Shown here in pieces: positions 26,380 to 37,046 of a stretch of DNA of 64,000 nt. Both the position numbers and the translations under genes were made by a program. Under the pieces are notes generated by a model. The model did no database searches, was not told where the DNA came from, and saw only the letters and a list, made by a program, of their open reading frames with translations. Positions within the stretch are counted from its first letter, which is position 1. Each line of letters opens with the position of its first letter. Source of the stretch: Saccharomonospora amisosensis. GTDB taxonomy: Bacteria; Actinomycetota; Actinomycetes; Mycobacteriales; Pseudonocardiaceae. The stretch covers positions 124,001-188,000 of the forward strand of contig NZ_JAAOYM010000003.1 in the NCBI RefSeq assembly GCF_011761185.1, given 5' to 3'.

Positions 26380-27642
26380 CTAACCGGTCGGCACCACGAT
26401 CTCGCCACGCACGGCGCGCAGCGCGATGTCCGTGCGGTGGTGCGCACCCGGCAGGTGCACCTTGGCGACCCGCTCGTAGGCCTGTTCCCGCGCGGCCGCC
26501 AGGTCGTCGCCCGTGCCCACCACCGACAGCACCCTGCCACCGCTGGAGACAACGGCGCCGTCGTCGCGGCGGCGGGTACCCGCGTGCAGCACACCTTCCG
26601 CCTCGCTTCCGCTGACGACGTCGCCGGTGCGCGGCCTTCCGGGGTAACCGTCAGCGGCGATCACGACCGTGACGGCGGCGCCGTCGGCCCACTCCAGTGG
26701 CGGGTGATCGGCCAGCGACCCCGTGGCCGTCGCGTGCAGCAGCCCCGCGATCGGGGTGCGAAGCAAAGCCAGCACGGCCTGCGTCTCCGGGTCGCCGAAA
26801 CGGCAGTTGAACTCGATTACCTGTGGGCCTTGCGTCGTCAGTGCCAACCCGGCGTACAGCAGCCCTGAGAACGGGGTGCCTCGCGACGCTAGTTCGTCGA
26901 CAACGGGCTGCACGACGGCCGACACCACGTCGTCGACCAGTCCGGGCGGCGCCCACGGCAGCGGCGCGTAGGCGCCCATGCCGCCGGTGTTGGGGCCGGT
27001 GTCACCGTCGCCGACGCGCTTGAAGTCCTGCGCGGGCAGCAACGGCACCACGGTTCGGCCGTCGACAAGACAGAACAGCGAAGCCTCCGGACCGTCCAGG
27101 AAGGACTCCAGCACCACGGGGTGGCCGCCGTCGAGCAGCATCAGCGCGTGCTTGCGGGCACGTTCGACGTCGCCGGTCACCACCACGCCCTTGCCAGCGG
27201 CCAGCCCGTCGTCCTTCACCACCCAGGTGGGGCCGAACCGTCCGAGCGCGGCGTCGAGGTGGGCCGGGTTGTCCACAACCTCACTGCGTGCCGTCGGCAC
27301 CTTGGCCGCCGCCATGATCTCCTTGGCGAGCGACTTGGAACCCTCGATGCGGGCCGCCCGCGCCGACGGCCCGAAGCAAGCGATACCCGCCTTGCGTACG
27401 GCGTCGGCCGCGCCCGCGACAAGCGGCACCTCCGGACCGATCACGACGAGGTCGGCCTTCCACCGCACCGCCGCGGCGGCGATGTCGGACACCTCGGTCA
27501 GGTCGACACCGACGGCCTCCGCGAGCGCGGCCGTGCCCGCGTTGCCGGGCGCGCAGCCCAGCGCCGTCACCGCCGGGTCGTGGGAGGCGGCCAGTGCCAG
27601 GGCGTGCTCACGGGCTCCGGAGCCGATAACCAGGACGCGCAC
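26380..27642 (-). CDS. purD: Phosphoribosylamine-glycine ligase
   Basis: ATP-grasp ligase forming GAR from phosphoribosylamine and glycine, step two of de novo purine synthesis. The 420-residue protein starts [17 protein letters not shown] and shows the [33 protein letters not shown] and [14 protein letters not shown] blocks of PurD, with the ATP-grasp core between. The GTG at 27642 gives the usual family length; the frame stays open upstream but without homology. Closest pathway neighbours in the window are purA and the purSQL genes. Confidence 0.97.
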   Translation of the reverse strand: MRVLVIGSGAREHALALAASHDPAVTALGCAPGNAGTAALAEAVGVDLTEVSDIAAAAVRWKADLVVIGPEVPLVAGAADAVRKAGIACFGPSARAARIEGSKSLAKEIMAAAKVPTARSEVVDNPAHLDAALGRFGPTWVVKDDGLAAGKGVVVTGDVERARKHALMLLDGGHPVVLESFLDGPEASLFCLVDGRTVVPLLPAQDFKRVGDGDTGPNTGGMGAYAPLPWAPPGLVDDVVSAVVQPVVDELASRGTPFSGLLYAGLALTTQGPQVIEFNCRFGDPETQAVLALLRTPIAGLLHATATGSLADHPPLEWADGAAVTVVIAADGYPGRPRTGDVVSGSEAEGVLHAGTRRRDDGAVVSSGGRVLSVVGTGDDLAAAREQAYERVAKVHLPGAHHRTDIALRAVRGEIVVPTG

Positions 27643-27777
27643 GGCCACAGCGTAAGCGGCGCGGGTCGCCCTTCGTTCACCGGCATGTCTCCTTACTGCC
27701 GCCGCCCCGTCGTGCGAAGGTCGCCATCCCCGAGCAAGGTTGCGACGGATCCAGGACGGCACAGGAGAGAAGGCAGA

Positions 27778-28902
27778 ATGACGCTGTTGACACTAAGACG
27801 AGTGACCGCCGTCGCCATGGCCGGCTTCGCCGTGCTGAGCATCACCGGCGTAGCGGGCCCTGCGAGTCCGGCCGACGCGGCACCGAAGGAAGCGGGTGCC
27901 GAAAGCGGCTTCGTCGTCGTGGGACACCGTGGTGCGTCCGGTTACCGACCGGAACACACGCTCGCCAGCTACGAACTCGCCGCGCGCATGGGCGCGGACT
28001 ACATCGAGCCCGATCTGGTGACCACGAAGGACGGCGTGCTGGTCGCCAGACACGAACCGGAGATCGGCGGCACCACCGACGTGGCCAGCCACCCGGAGTT
28101 CGCCGATCGCAAGACCACCAAGGTGGTGGACGGCGAACCGGTGACCGGGTGGTTCGCCGAGGACTTCACCCTCTCCGAACTCAAGACGCTGCGTGCGCAG
28201 GAACGGATTCCGCAACTGCGTCCGAACAACACGATCTACGACGGCCGCTACCAGATTCCGACCCTGCAGGAGGTCATCGACCTGGCGAAGCGGCTGTCGC
28301 GGGAACTGCACCGGGAGATCGGCATCTACCCGGAGACCAAGCACCCGACGTACTTCCGGCAGCAGGGGCTCGCGCTCGAACCGGCGCTGGTGCGCGCGCT
28401 GCGGCGAAACGGGCTGGACCGGCCCAACGCGAAGGTGTACGTGCAGTCGTTCGAGGTAGGCAACCTCGTCGAGCTGAACCGCACGTTGCGGGTTCCGCTG
28501 GTGCAGCTGATCGGCGGTTCAGGAGCGCCCTACGACTTCGTCGCCTCTGGTGACCCAAGGACCTACGACGACCTGGTGACGCCGGAGGGTCTTGCCGAGA
28601 TCGCCACCTACGCCGACGGCCTCGGCCCCACCAAGGACCGGATCATCCCGCGCGACGAGAACGGCTACCTGACCGAGCCGACGGCGCTGGTGGACGACGC
28701 GCACCGGCTTGGCCTTGCCGTGCACCCGTGGACGTTCCGCGCGGAGAACGCGTTCCTGCCCGCCGAGCTGCGTTCCTCCGACGACCCGGCGGCTTGGGGC
28801 GACATCCTCGCCGAGTACGAGACCTTCCTCGCCACCGGCATCGACGGGGTGTTCGCGGATCAGCCGGACATCGCGGTGGAGGCGGCGCGGCAGCGGCGCT
28901 GA
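27778..28902 (+). CDS. Secreted glycerophosphodiester phosphodiesterase
   Basis: A 374-residue GDPD with a Sec signal peptide ([20 protein letters not shown], likely cleaved after SPADA). The catalytic blocks are [20 protein letters not shown] with the first catalytic His and Arg, [21 protein letters not shown] with the metal Glu/Asp and second His, and [12 protein letters not shown] later. It would hydrolyse deacylated phospholipids such as glycerophosphocholine outside the cell to give glycerol-3-phosphate. It is divergent from purD, so has its own promoter in the 135-bp gap. Confidence 0.93.
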   Translation: MTLLTLRRVTAVAMAGFAVLSITGVAGPASPADAAPKEAGAESGFVVVGHRGASGYRPEHTLASYELAARMGADYIEPDLVTTKDGVLVARHEPEIGGTTDVASHPEFADRKTTKVVDGEPVTGWFAEDFTLSELKTLRAQERIPQLRPNNTIYDGRYQIPTLQEVIDLAKRLSRELHREIGIYPETKHPTYFRQQGLALEPALVRALRRNGLDRPNAKVYVQSFEVGNLVELNRTLRVPLVQLIGGSGAPYDFVASGDPRTYDDLVTPEGLAEIATYADGLGPTKDRIIPRDENGYLTEPTALVDDAHRLGLAVHPWTFRAENAFLPAELRSSDDPAAWGDILAEYETFLATGIDGVFADQPDIAVEAARQRR

Positions 28903-28927
28903 CTCAGCACACTCTCGAGGCCGCCGC

Positions 28928-29329
28928 TCAGTTTCCCTGTCCGGCGGCCTCGAGCATGCGGTCACCGTCGCAGGCGGCCGCGCTGTACCTCTCGATCTTG
29001 CGCCGGATCAGCCGCCGGTGCTCCAGCAGCCGGTTGATCTGTTGCTCCACCCGCTGGTCGTGTTCGACGAGGATGGCGAGGCGTTGCCGCACCCCCGCCT
29101 GCCCGTCGTGCAACAGATCCACGTACCGCAACATCTGTGCGATCGGCATCTCGGTGTCGCGCAGGCAGCGCAGCAGCCGCAGCAGCCCCAGGTCCTCGTC
29201 GGTGAACCGGCGCCGCCCACCCGGCGTACGGTCGATGCCGCGCAGCAGGCCGATCTTCTCGTAGTAGCGGAGGGTGTCGATGCTGAAGCCGGTCTTCTCG
29301 GCGACCTCGGCCGGAGAATAGAAGCTCAC
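28928..29329 (-). CDS. MerR-family transcriptional regulator
   Basis: The 133-residue protein has the MerR winged helix YSPAEVAEKTGFSIDTLRYYEKIGLLRGIDRTPGGRRRFTDEDL and a long dimerisation coiled coil (DTEMPIAQMLRYVDLLHDGQAGV onward). Two Cys near the C-terminus (AACDGD) do not form the MerR mercury site, so the inducer is unknown; aldehydes or redox stress are typical for relatives. The GTG at 29329 starts 15 bp after an 18-bp perfect palindrome with a TTGACC element in front, so the mRNA may be leaderless. Confidence 0.9.
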   Translation of the reverse strand: MSFYSPAEVAEKTGFSIDTLRYYEKIGLLRGIDRTPGGRRRFTDEDLGLLRLLRCLRDTEMPIAQMLRYVDLLHDGQAGVRQRLAILVEHDQRVEQQINRLLEHRRLIRRKIERYSAAACDGDRMLEAAGQGN

Positions 29330-29344
29330 CGAACCAGAGTCGCA

Positions 29345-29362
29345 CCTGGAGTGCACTCCAGG
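29345..29362 (-). promoter_or_regulatory. MerR-type operator within its own promoter
   Basis: CCTGGAGTGCACTCCAGG is a perfect 18-bp palindrome. On the leftward strand it overlaps a -35-like TTGACC, and a -10-like GACTCT follows a 19-bp spacer, the stretched spacing MerR regulators use. The predicted transcription start falls on the GTG start codon of the MerR gene. Confidence 0.65.
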
Positions 29363-29566
29363 TCAAGCTCCGTCCTCGCAGCGTGCGACCTCGCGCGACG
29401 GTCGGCCGCGCGCGGAGATCACGACCCCGCCCGTACTCACCACCCGAGCCTGGAGCGAGCCGCACGCGCAACGCGTCCATACCGTCTCGCCATCCGGGGT
29501 TCGGTGCCGTGACACCACCGCGTACGGGTCCTCGTCGGGCCAGCCGCAGAACGGGCAGGTACTCAT
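29363..29566 (-). CDS. Small zinc-ribbon-like protein
   Basis: 67 residues beginning MSTCPFCGWPDEDPYAVVSRHRTP and containing a second pair in TRCACGS, i.e. CxxC...CxC, able to form a small zinc ribbon or knuckle. No further domain. The start at 29566 leaves the ATG close to the CPFCG motif; an in-frame ATG four codons upstream is possible. It ends inside the -35 region of the MerR gene, and is divergent from the LysR gene, so may belong to either unit. Function unknown. Confidence 0.65.
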   Translation of the reverse strand: MSTCPFCGWPDEDPYAVVSRHRTPDGETVWTRCACGSLQARVVSTGGVVISARGRPSREVARCEDGA

Positions 29567-29616
29567 GCAAGCCAGCATGGGGGCATCGGGCGTGCAGGTC
29601 CAGGTTGGATTTCTGG

Positions 29617-29633
29617 ATTCGATCGTGAAGAAT
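29617..29633 (+). promoter_or_regulatory. Weak LysR-box-like dyad
   Basis: ATTC and GAAT flank nine bases just ahead of the LysR start codon, resembling a T-N11-A LysR box. It is short and could be chance. Confidence 0.22.
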
Positions 29634-29640
29634 CACCTAC

Positions 29641-31885
<2,245 letters not shown>

Positions 31886-31903
31886 CTAACCGAGGAGTTT
31901 CGC

Positions 31904-32557
31904 GTGCGTGGACTGGTGCTGGCTTGCGGTGACGCCGCCGACTCGCTGCCACCCGCCGGGCAGGCTCGCATCGAATCGGTTCCCGCCCGCCCCGGCAAGG
32001 CCGACGTCGATCCACTGCTCACCCCGGCGCTTGTCGTCGCGGGCACCGACGCCGACCTCGCGGCCGTGGTGCTACGGCTGCTACGCAAGAACCTGGTGGC
32101 CGAGACGACGGTCGGCTATGTCCCCACGGACCCCCGCTCGGCTGTCGCCGCGCTGTGGCGGCTGCCGACCGACCCAGGGAAGGCCATGCGGCTCGCGCTG
32201 ACGGGCCCGGACCGGCCGGTACCGCTGATCAGGGACGACGTAGGCGGCGTGCTGGTCGGGCAGGGCGAACTACCCCGGGTGCGTGGGATCGCGTACTGCG
32301 ACGACACCGTGGCGTTGCGGGGTGAGGCCCGTTCGGTAGTCGTGCACCCGAGTGACGTAGCCGCCGAAGGCCTCGTCGTCACGGTCACCAGGGGGCGGCT
32401 GCGCAGGCGCAGGGACGTCTTCACTTCGCGGGCGTTCCAGCTCGGCTGCGACCCGCTGGTCCCGATGTCCGACGGCGTACCCCACCCTCGGCCGATCGAC
32501 CGCTGGACCTGGTACCGGCATACGGAGGATCTTCGGCTCGTCCGGCCCCCCAGTTAA
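31904..32557 (+). CDS. Conserved actinobacterial protein, Rv0358-like
   Basis: A 217-residue protein with no signal peptide or membrane span, starting MRGLVLACGDAADSLPPAGQ. It has a beta-rich first half (TPALVVAGTDADLAAVVLRLL) and a basic segment LRRRRDVFTSRAFQLGC near the end followed by RPIDRWTWYRH. The GTG at 31904 follows GAGGAG with ideal spacing, which decides the start over an in-frame ATG 24 nt upstream. Position beside purA matches M. tuberculosis Rv0358, a protein of unknown role. Homology is recalled, not computed. Confidence 0.8.
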   Translation: MRGLVLACGDAADSLPPAGQARIESVPARPGKADVDPLLTPALVVAGTDADLAAVVLRLLRKNLVAETTVGYVPTDPRSAVAALWRLPTDPGKAMRLALTGPDRPVPLIRDDVGGVLVGQGELPRVRGIAYCDDTVALRGEARSVVVHPSDVAAEGLVVTVTRGRLRRRRDVFTSRAFQLGCDPLVPMSDGVPHPRPIDRWTWYRHTEDLRLVRPPS

Positions 32558-32641
32558 CCCGAAAGTGTTGATCACGTAACCCTACTCAGCCACAGTCTGG
32601 AACCGACCCACCTCACCACGGAAACGGCTGAGAGGTTCGCA

Positions 32642-33280
32642 GTGCCGAAACCCCGCACTCTCTGGCAAGGACTGACCACGCTGAGTGCCGCCTTCACGCT
32701 CATGGCATGCGCCAACGTGACCGCCGTGGCCGACCCTCCTGGAATCCCGGACGAGGCCACGGCACGAGCGCAACTGGCGGAACTGACGGTGGCCCCGGAA
32801 GGCTCACCGGACGGCTACGACCGCGACAAGTTCCCGCACTGGAGCGACCAGGGCGACAACTGCAACACCCGCGAGACCGTGCTGGCACGCGACGGCGACA
32901 ACGTCGAAACCGGCAACGACTGCTATCCCACGTCCGGAACCTGGACCAGCCCCTACGACGGGGACACGTGGTCGGAGCCTTCCGATGTCGACATCGACCA
33001 CGTCGTGCCGCTCGCCGACGCCTGGCGCACCGGCGCCTCGGAGTGGACCACCGCGAAACGCGAACGCTTCGCCAACGACCTCGAGGGCCCGCAACTGATC
33101 GCGGTGACGGACAACGTCAACCAGGAGAAGGGTGACAAGTCGCCCGACGAGTGGAAACCGCCGAGGCAGAGCTACTGGTGCACCTACGCCAGCATGTGGA
33201 TCAACGTCAAGTACCGCTGGGAACTCACCGTCGACGAGGCCGAGCACGCCGCACTCGCCGACATGCTCGACCGCTGCTGA
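32642..33280 (+). CDS. Exported HNH-type nuclease-like protein (DUF1524/GmrSD-C-like)
   Basis: The 212-residue protein has an N-terminal export signal (TLWQGLTTLSAAFTLMAC; the LMAC could be a lipobox), then a nuclease-like core. The HNH elements are DIDHVVPLADAW with candidate catalytic His120, then ITDNVNQEKGDKSPDEW-type asparagine/lysine segment and a late Trp-rich strand. Cys pairs (DNCNTRETV, GNDCYPT, SYWCTY) may be disulfides outside the cell. Secreted HNH proteins of this type occur widely in Actinobacteria; nutrient DNA degradation or competition are possible. GTG start. Confidence 0.85.
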   Translation: MPKPRTLWQGLTTLSAAFTLMACANVTAVADPPGIPDEATARAQLAELTVAPEGSPDGYDRDKFPHWSDQGDNCNTRETVLARDGDNVETGNDCYPTSGTWTSPYDGDTWSEPSDVDIDHVVPLADAWRTGASEWTTAKRERFANDLEGPQLIAVTDNVNQEKGDKSPDEWKPPRQSYWCTYASMWINVKYRWELTVDEAEHAALADMLDRC

Positions 33281-33350
33281 ACGGCGATGCAGCGCTGTGA
33301 CGAGTCATCCTGCGACGAGTCACGCTGAAACGAGTAGCAGCAAGCCGCTA

Positions 33351-33761
33351 CTACAGCCCGGTCGCCTCGACGGCGGCCGGGTCGGAGTCGGCGAGGAGTT
33401 GCCTGCACCTTTCGTACTCGTCGTCCTCGCCGAGGCGACCGGCTGCCTTGGCGAGTGCGGCGAGTGCGCGCAGGAAACCCTGGTTGGGGCGGTGTGACCA
33501 CGGCACGGGACCGAATCCCTTCCAACCCGCCCTGCGCAACTGGTCGAGCCCACGGTGATAGCCGGTGCGGGCGTAGGCGTAGGCGGCGACCAGTTCCTCC
33601 CGCGCGATAGCGCGCTCGGCGAGCGCGGCCCACGCCTCACTGAAGTCGAGATACTCCGCGGCGACCTCGGCCGGGTCGGTGCCGGTGTCCATGGCGGCCT
33701 GCGCTTGCGGCCGATCCGGCAGTTTGGTCGCGTCCGGTTCCAACAGGTTGCCGTGCATCAT
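33351..33761 (-). CDS. DUF3151 protein
   Basis: The 136-residue protein has the DUF3151 pattern: MHGNLLEPDATKLPDRP, then EYLDFSEAWAALAERAIAREELVAAYAYARTGYHRGLDQLRRAGWKGFGPVPWSH and NQGFLRALAALAKAAGRLGE. It is helical and TPR-like, possibly an adaptor, role unknown. The M. tuberculosis homologue Rv0360c sits near fba (Rv0363c), and here fba is the gene upstream, keeping that order. Two tandem ATG codons make the exact start uncertain by one residue. Confidence 0.85.
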   Translation of the reverse strand: MMHGNLLEPDATKLPDRPQAQAAMDTGTDPAEVAAEYLDFSEAWAALAERAIAREELVAAYAYARTGYHRGLDQLRRAGWKGFGPVPWSHRPNQGFLRALAALAKAAGRLGEDDEYERCRQLLADSDPAAVEATGL

Positions 33762-33795
33762 GAGGTCATTCTGCCGTACCGGTCGAAGCGAGCCT

Positions 33796-33882
33796 TCACA
33801 GCAGCAACGTGAGCATAGTGGTGGCACCTGCCAGCACCAGGGCCACGATCAGAACCGCGGCCACCACTCGTCTCGGCATCAT
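33796..33882 (-). CDS. 28-residue single-pass membrane microprotein
   Basis: ATG ATG opens MMPRRVVAAVLIVALVLAGATTMLTLLL, a basic head and one hydrophobic helix, ending TGA in the gap between fba and the DUF3151 gene. It is too short for ordinary gene callers. No strong ribosome-binding site precedes it. Coding is supported by the basic-then-hydrophobic pattern and high GC at third positions; it could also be chance. Confidence 0.4.
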   Translation of the reverse strand: MMPRRVVAAVLIVALVLAGATTMLTLLL

Positions 33883-33893
33883 GGAAAGCCATC

Positions 33894-33938
33894 GTAAAAA
33901 GGAACGGCTCGTCGCGGGCACACCGCCCGCGACGAACC
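33894..33938 (-). terminator. Rho-independent terminator of fba
   Basis: GGCTCGTCGCGGGC (33906-33919) and GCCCGCGACGAACC (33925-33938) pair over 13 of 14 positions with a 5-nt loop. On the leftward strand it is followed by TTCCTTTTT, a T-tract rare in this genome. It lies just after the fba stop. Confidence 0.8.
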
Positions 33939-33948
33939 GCCGTCGCGC

Positions 33949-34977
33949 CTACAGCTTGTTGCCCGCCGACTTCAGGTTCTGCGCCGCCTCGACAACCCGG
34001 GCAGCCATCGAGCCTTCCGCGACCTTGAGGTAGCTGCGCGGGTCGTAGACCTTCTTGTTGCCGACCTCGCCGTCGATCTTCAGCACCCCGTCGTAGTTCT
34101 TGAACATGTGATCCGCGATGGGTCGGCTGAACGCGTACTGGGTGTCGGTGTCCACGTTCATCTTCACCACGCCGTAGGAGACCGCCTCGTGGATCTCCTC
34201 CAGCAGCGACCCGGACCCGCCGTGGAACACCAGCTCAAACGGCTTCGAGCCCTCAGCAAGCCCCAGCTTCTCCTCGGCCACCCGCTGCCCGCGCCTTAGC
34301 ACGTCGGGCCGCAGCTTCACCGCGCCCGGCTTGTAGGAGCCGTGCACGTTGCCGAACGTCGCCGCGAGCAGGTACCTGCCCTTCTCACCGGCTCCCAGCG
34401 CGTCGACGGTCTTGAGGAAGTCACCCTCCGCGGTGTAGAGCTTCTCGTTGATCTCGTTGGAGACGCCGTCCTCCTCACCGCCGACGACGCCGATCTCAAC
34501 CTCAAGGATGATCTTCGCGGCGGCGGTGCGCTCCAGCAGGTCGGCCGCTACCTTGAGGTTCTCGTCGAGGTCGATGGCGGAGCCGTCCCACATGTGGGAC
34601 TGGAACAGCGGGTTCTTGCCCGCGTTGACGCGCTCCTTGGAGATCTCGATCAGCGGGTTCACGAAGCCGTCGAGCTTGTCCTTGGGACAGTGGTCGGTGT
34701 GCAACGCGACGTTGATCGGGTACTTGGCCGCGACGACGTGCGCGAACTCGGCCAGCGCGGTCGCACCCGTCACCATGTCCTTCACCTTCTGCCCCGATGC
34801 GAACTCGGCGCCACCGGTGGAGAACTGGATGATCCCGTCGCTTTCAGCCTCCGCGAAGCCGCGCAGGGCCGCGTTCAGGGTTTCCGACGAGGTCACGTTG
34901 ATGGCCGGGTACGCGAACTCGTTCGCCTTGGCCCGGTCCAGCATCTCGGCGTAGATCTCGGGTGTGGCGATGGGCAT
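33949..34977 (-). CDS. fba: Class II fructose-bisphosphate aldolase
   Basis: Zn-dependent aldolase interconverting fructose-1,6-bisphosphate with DHAP and glyceraldehyde-3-phosphate in glycolysis and gluconeogenesis. The 342 residues show the metal and substrate blocks NVALHTDHCPKD, the EVEIGVVGGEEDGV loop, the NVHGSYKPGAVKLRP segment and FHGGSGSLLEEIHEAVSYGVVKMNVDTD. GAGGAGG precedes the ATG. A strong terminator lies just after the stop. Order with the DUF3151 gene resembles mycobacteria. Confidence 0.97.
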   Translation of the reverse strand: MPIATPEIYAEMLDRAKANEFAYPAINVTSSETLNAALRGFAEAESDGIIQFSTGGAEFASGQKVKDMVTGATALAEFAHVVAAKYPINVALHTDHCPKDKLDGFVNPLIEISKERVNAGKNPLFQSHMWDGSAIDLDENLKVAADLLERTAAAKIILEVEIGVVGGEEDGVSNEINEKLYTAEGDFLKTVDALGAGEKGRYLLAATFGNVHGSYKPGAVKLRPDVLRRGQRVAEEKLGLAEGSKPFELVFHGGSGSLLEEIHEAVSYGVVKMNVDTDTQYAFSRPIADHMFKNYDGVLKIDGEVGNKKVYDPRSYLKVAEGSMAARVVEAAQNLKSAGNKL

Positions 34978-35063
34978 CGGCTGTCCTCCTCGAGAGCGGG
35001 CGCTTTACCCCGCAATCCTACGAGGGTCGCCGCCACGTCGCGGCGCGCCAGTTACGGCGCCGG

Positions 35064-35894
35064 TCACAGCAGCTCCTTGGCTAGCGCGCGGTAGGTGGGC
35101 AACGGGTCGGCGTCGACTGGAAGAGCCTGTACGCAAACGTGGTCGGCACCGGCTCGCAGGTGTTCCCTGACCCCGCGTGCGACAGTCTCGGCGTCGCCGT
35201 GCACGGCCAGCGCGTCGATGAGCCGGTCGCTCCCTCCGTCTGCGATGTCCTGCTCGGACCAGCCGAGTCGCTTCAGGTTGTTCACGTAGTTCACCAGCCC
35301 GAGGTAGGGCCTGCTGACCACCGGCCGAGCGATGTTCCTCGCGCGCTCCGGATCGGTGTCGAGCACCACCTTCTGCTCAGGAGCCAGCAGCACGCCCTCG
35401 CCCACGACCTGCCGTGCCCAGCGAGTGTGGTCCGGAGTGGTCAGGTACGGGTGCGCCCCCGCGGTGCGCTCGGCGGCGAGCCTGAGTGCCTTGGGACCGA
35501 GCGCGGCGAGGACCACGTCCGAAGCGGCAACGCCCGCGCGGTCGAGCTCGTCGAGGTAGGCCACCATCTTGTCGTAGGGCTTGCGGTACTCCTTCGTCGC
35601 TTCCGGGTGCCCCACGCCGACGCCGAGCACGAACCGGCCGGGGTGCTTGTCGACGATTCGGTGGTAGGAACGCGCCACCGATGCGGCGTCGTCCTTCCAC
35701 ATGTTCACGATCCCGGTAGCCACCGTGATTGTGCTGGTGGCGTCGAGCAGCGTGTCCACGACTTCGAGGTCGGCAGGAGGCGAGCCGCCAACCCAGATCG
35801 TGCCGTAGCCGAGCCGCTCGACCTCCACGGCCAGTTCCGGGCTCAGCCCGTTCGCCCACCGCCAGATACCGATCTCACCCAGGTTCGCAGTCAT
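35064..35894 (-). CDS. LLM-class F420-dependent oxidoreductase, TIGR03620-like
   Basis: A 276-residue luciferase-fold oxidoreductase beginning MTANLGEIGIWRWANGLSPELAVEVERLGYGTIWVGGSPPADL, with ITVATGIVNMWKDDAASVARSYHRIVDKHPGRFVLGVGVGHPEAT and LAALGPKALRLAAERTAGAHPYLTTPDHT blocks of the F420 branch. The ATG at 35894 is preceded by GGAGG; an upstream in-frame ATG lacks one. Divergent from the SDR gene. Substrate unknown. Confidence 0.9.
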   Translation of the reverse strand: MTANLGEIGIWRWANGLSPELAVEVERLGYGTIWVGGSPPADLEVVDTLLDATSTITVATGIVNMWKDDAASVARSYHRIVDKHPGRFVLGVGVGHPEATKEYRKPYDKMVAYLDELDRAGVAASDVVLAALGPKALRLAAERTAGAHPYLTTPDHTRWARQVVGEGVLLAPEQKVVLDTDPERARNIARPVVSRPYLGLVNYVNNLKRLGWSEQDIADGGSDRLIDALAVHGDAETVARGVREHLRAGADHVCVQALPVDADPLPTYRALAKELL

Positions 35895-36011
35895 GTCCTC
35901 CGCAACAGCCCGATGAGGTGCGGGCATTCCCGACAAGTTCCTACCAAGCAGTAGCCTACCGCGAGTAAGTTACGGTACGGTGCGCTTCGAGACGCACCGA
36001 TGGAGGCACGA

Positions 36012-36905
36012 ATGGCGTTCCTGGCCGGCAAGAGCGTGAAGAACAAGGTTGTGCTCATCACCGGGGCAGCGAGAGGAATCGGCGCCGGACTGGCCGAGCG
36101 GCTGGCCGAGGACGGCGCGAAGGTCGCGCTTGTCGGTCTGGAGGCGGCCGAGCAGGAGAAGGTCGCAGCCCGCATCGGCGAGGCCGCTCGCTGCTGGGAA
36201 GCCGACGTCACCGACTGGACCGCACTGGAGCAGGCCACCAAGGGCGTCGTGGAGCACTTCGGCGGCATCGACATCGTCATCGCCAACGCCGGGATAGCCA
36301 CCACCGGGTTCGTCCGCTCGATCGACCCGGTGGCCTTCGAGAAGGTGATCGAGGTCGACCTCCTCGGCGTGTGGCGGACCTTCCGGGTCACCCTGCCGCA
36401 CGTCATCGAGCGGAACGGCTACCTGCTCGCCATCTCCTCACTCGCCGCGATCGCGCACGCGCCGGGCATGGCCAACTACTCCGCCGCCAAGGCGGGCGTC
36501 GAGGCCTTCTGCAACAGCCTGCGCTCCGAGGTCGCCCACCTCGGAGTGAAGGTCGGCGTCGCACACCCCACCTGGATCAGGACCGACCTGGTGTCCAGCG
36601 CCGACGCACACCCGGTGTTCGGCAAGCTCCGCGCGAGCATGGGCGGCCCGATCGGCAAGACCTACCCGCTCGACATCGCGCTCGACTGCCTGCAGGCGGG
36701 CATCCGCCGCCGGGCACGCACCATCCACGTGCCGAGATGGGTCGGCGCGCTGAAGCTGATGCGCGCGTTCCTGCCGCCGATCATCGAACTGGGCTCACGT
36801 GCCCGTGTGCCCGCTGCCGACAGGGCCGCGCTGGAAGACATAGCCACCAGGGGTGCGCGGGAGGCGGCCGTCACCGGTCACGGCGGCAGGGCGGCGATCA
36901 AGTAG
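36012..36905 (+). CDS. Short-chain dehydrogenase/reductase
   Basis: A 297-residue SDR with TGAARGIGAGLAERLA for NAD(P) binding, DIVIANAGIATTGF, ISSLAAIAHAPGMANYSAAKAGVEAFCNSLR with the catalytic Tyr-x3-Lys, and a 50-residue C-terminal extension (RWVGALKLMRAFLPPIIE) seen in lipid-acting members. GGAGG 5 bp ahead decides the ATG at 36012. It precedes the AcoR-like regulator and the NDMA-dependent alcohol dehydrogenase, so it may act on the same alcohol or ketone family. Confidence 0.9.
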   Translation: MAFLAGKSVKNKVVLITGAARGIGAGLAERLAEDGAKVALVGLEAAEQEKVAARIGEAARCWEADVTDWTALEQATKGVVEHFGGIDIVIANAGIATTGFVRSIDPVAFEKVIEVDLLGVWRTFRVTLPHVIERNGYLLAISSLAAIAHAPGMANYSAAKAGVEAFCNSLRSEVAHLGVKVGVAHPTWIRTDLVSSADAHPVFGKLRASMGGPIGKTYPLDIALDCLQAGIRRRARTIHVPRWVGALKLMRAFLPPIIELGSRARVPAADRAALEDIATRGAREAAVTGHGGRAAIK

Positions 36906-37046
36906 CAGGCCACCCGGCCAGCAAGGGCGGTTGACTCGCTCGGCTCGCTGACCGCGCCGAAAGCACCTGGCGACCGGGCGCGACGAAGTCGAACAGTTCC
37001 AGGTCGGGGTGTCATGATGGAGGCACCGCTCGACGAGGAGTGCGCC

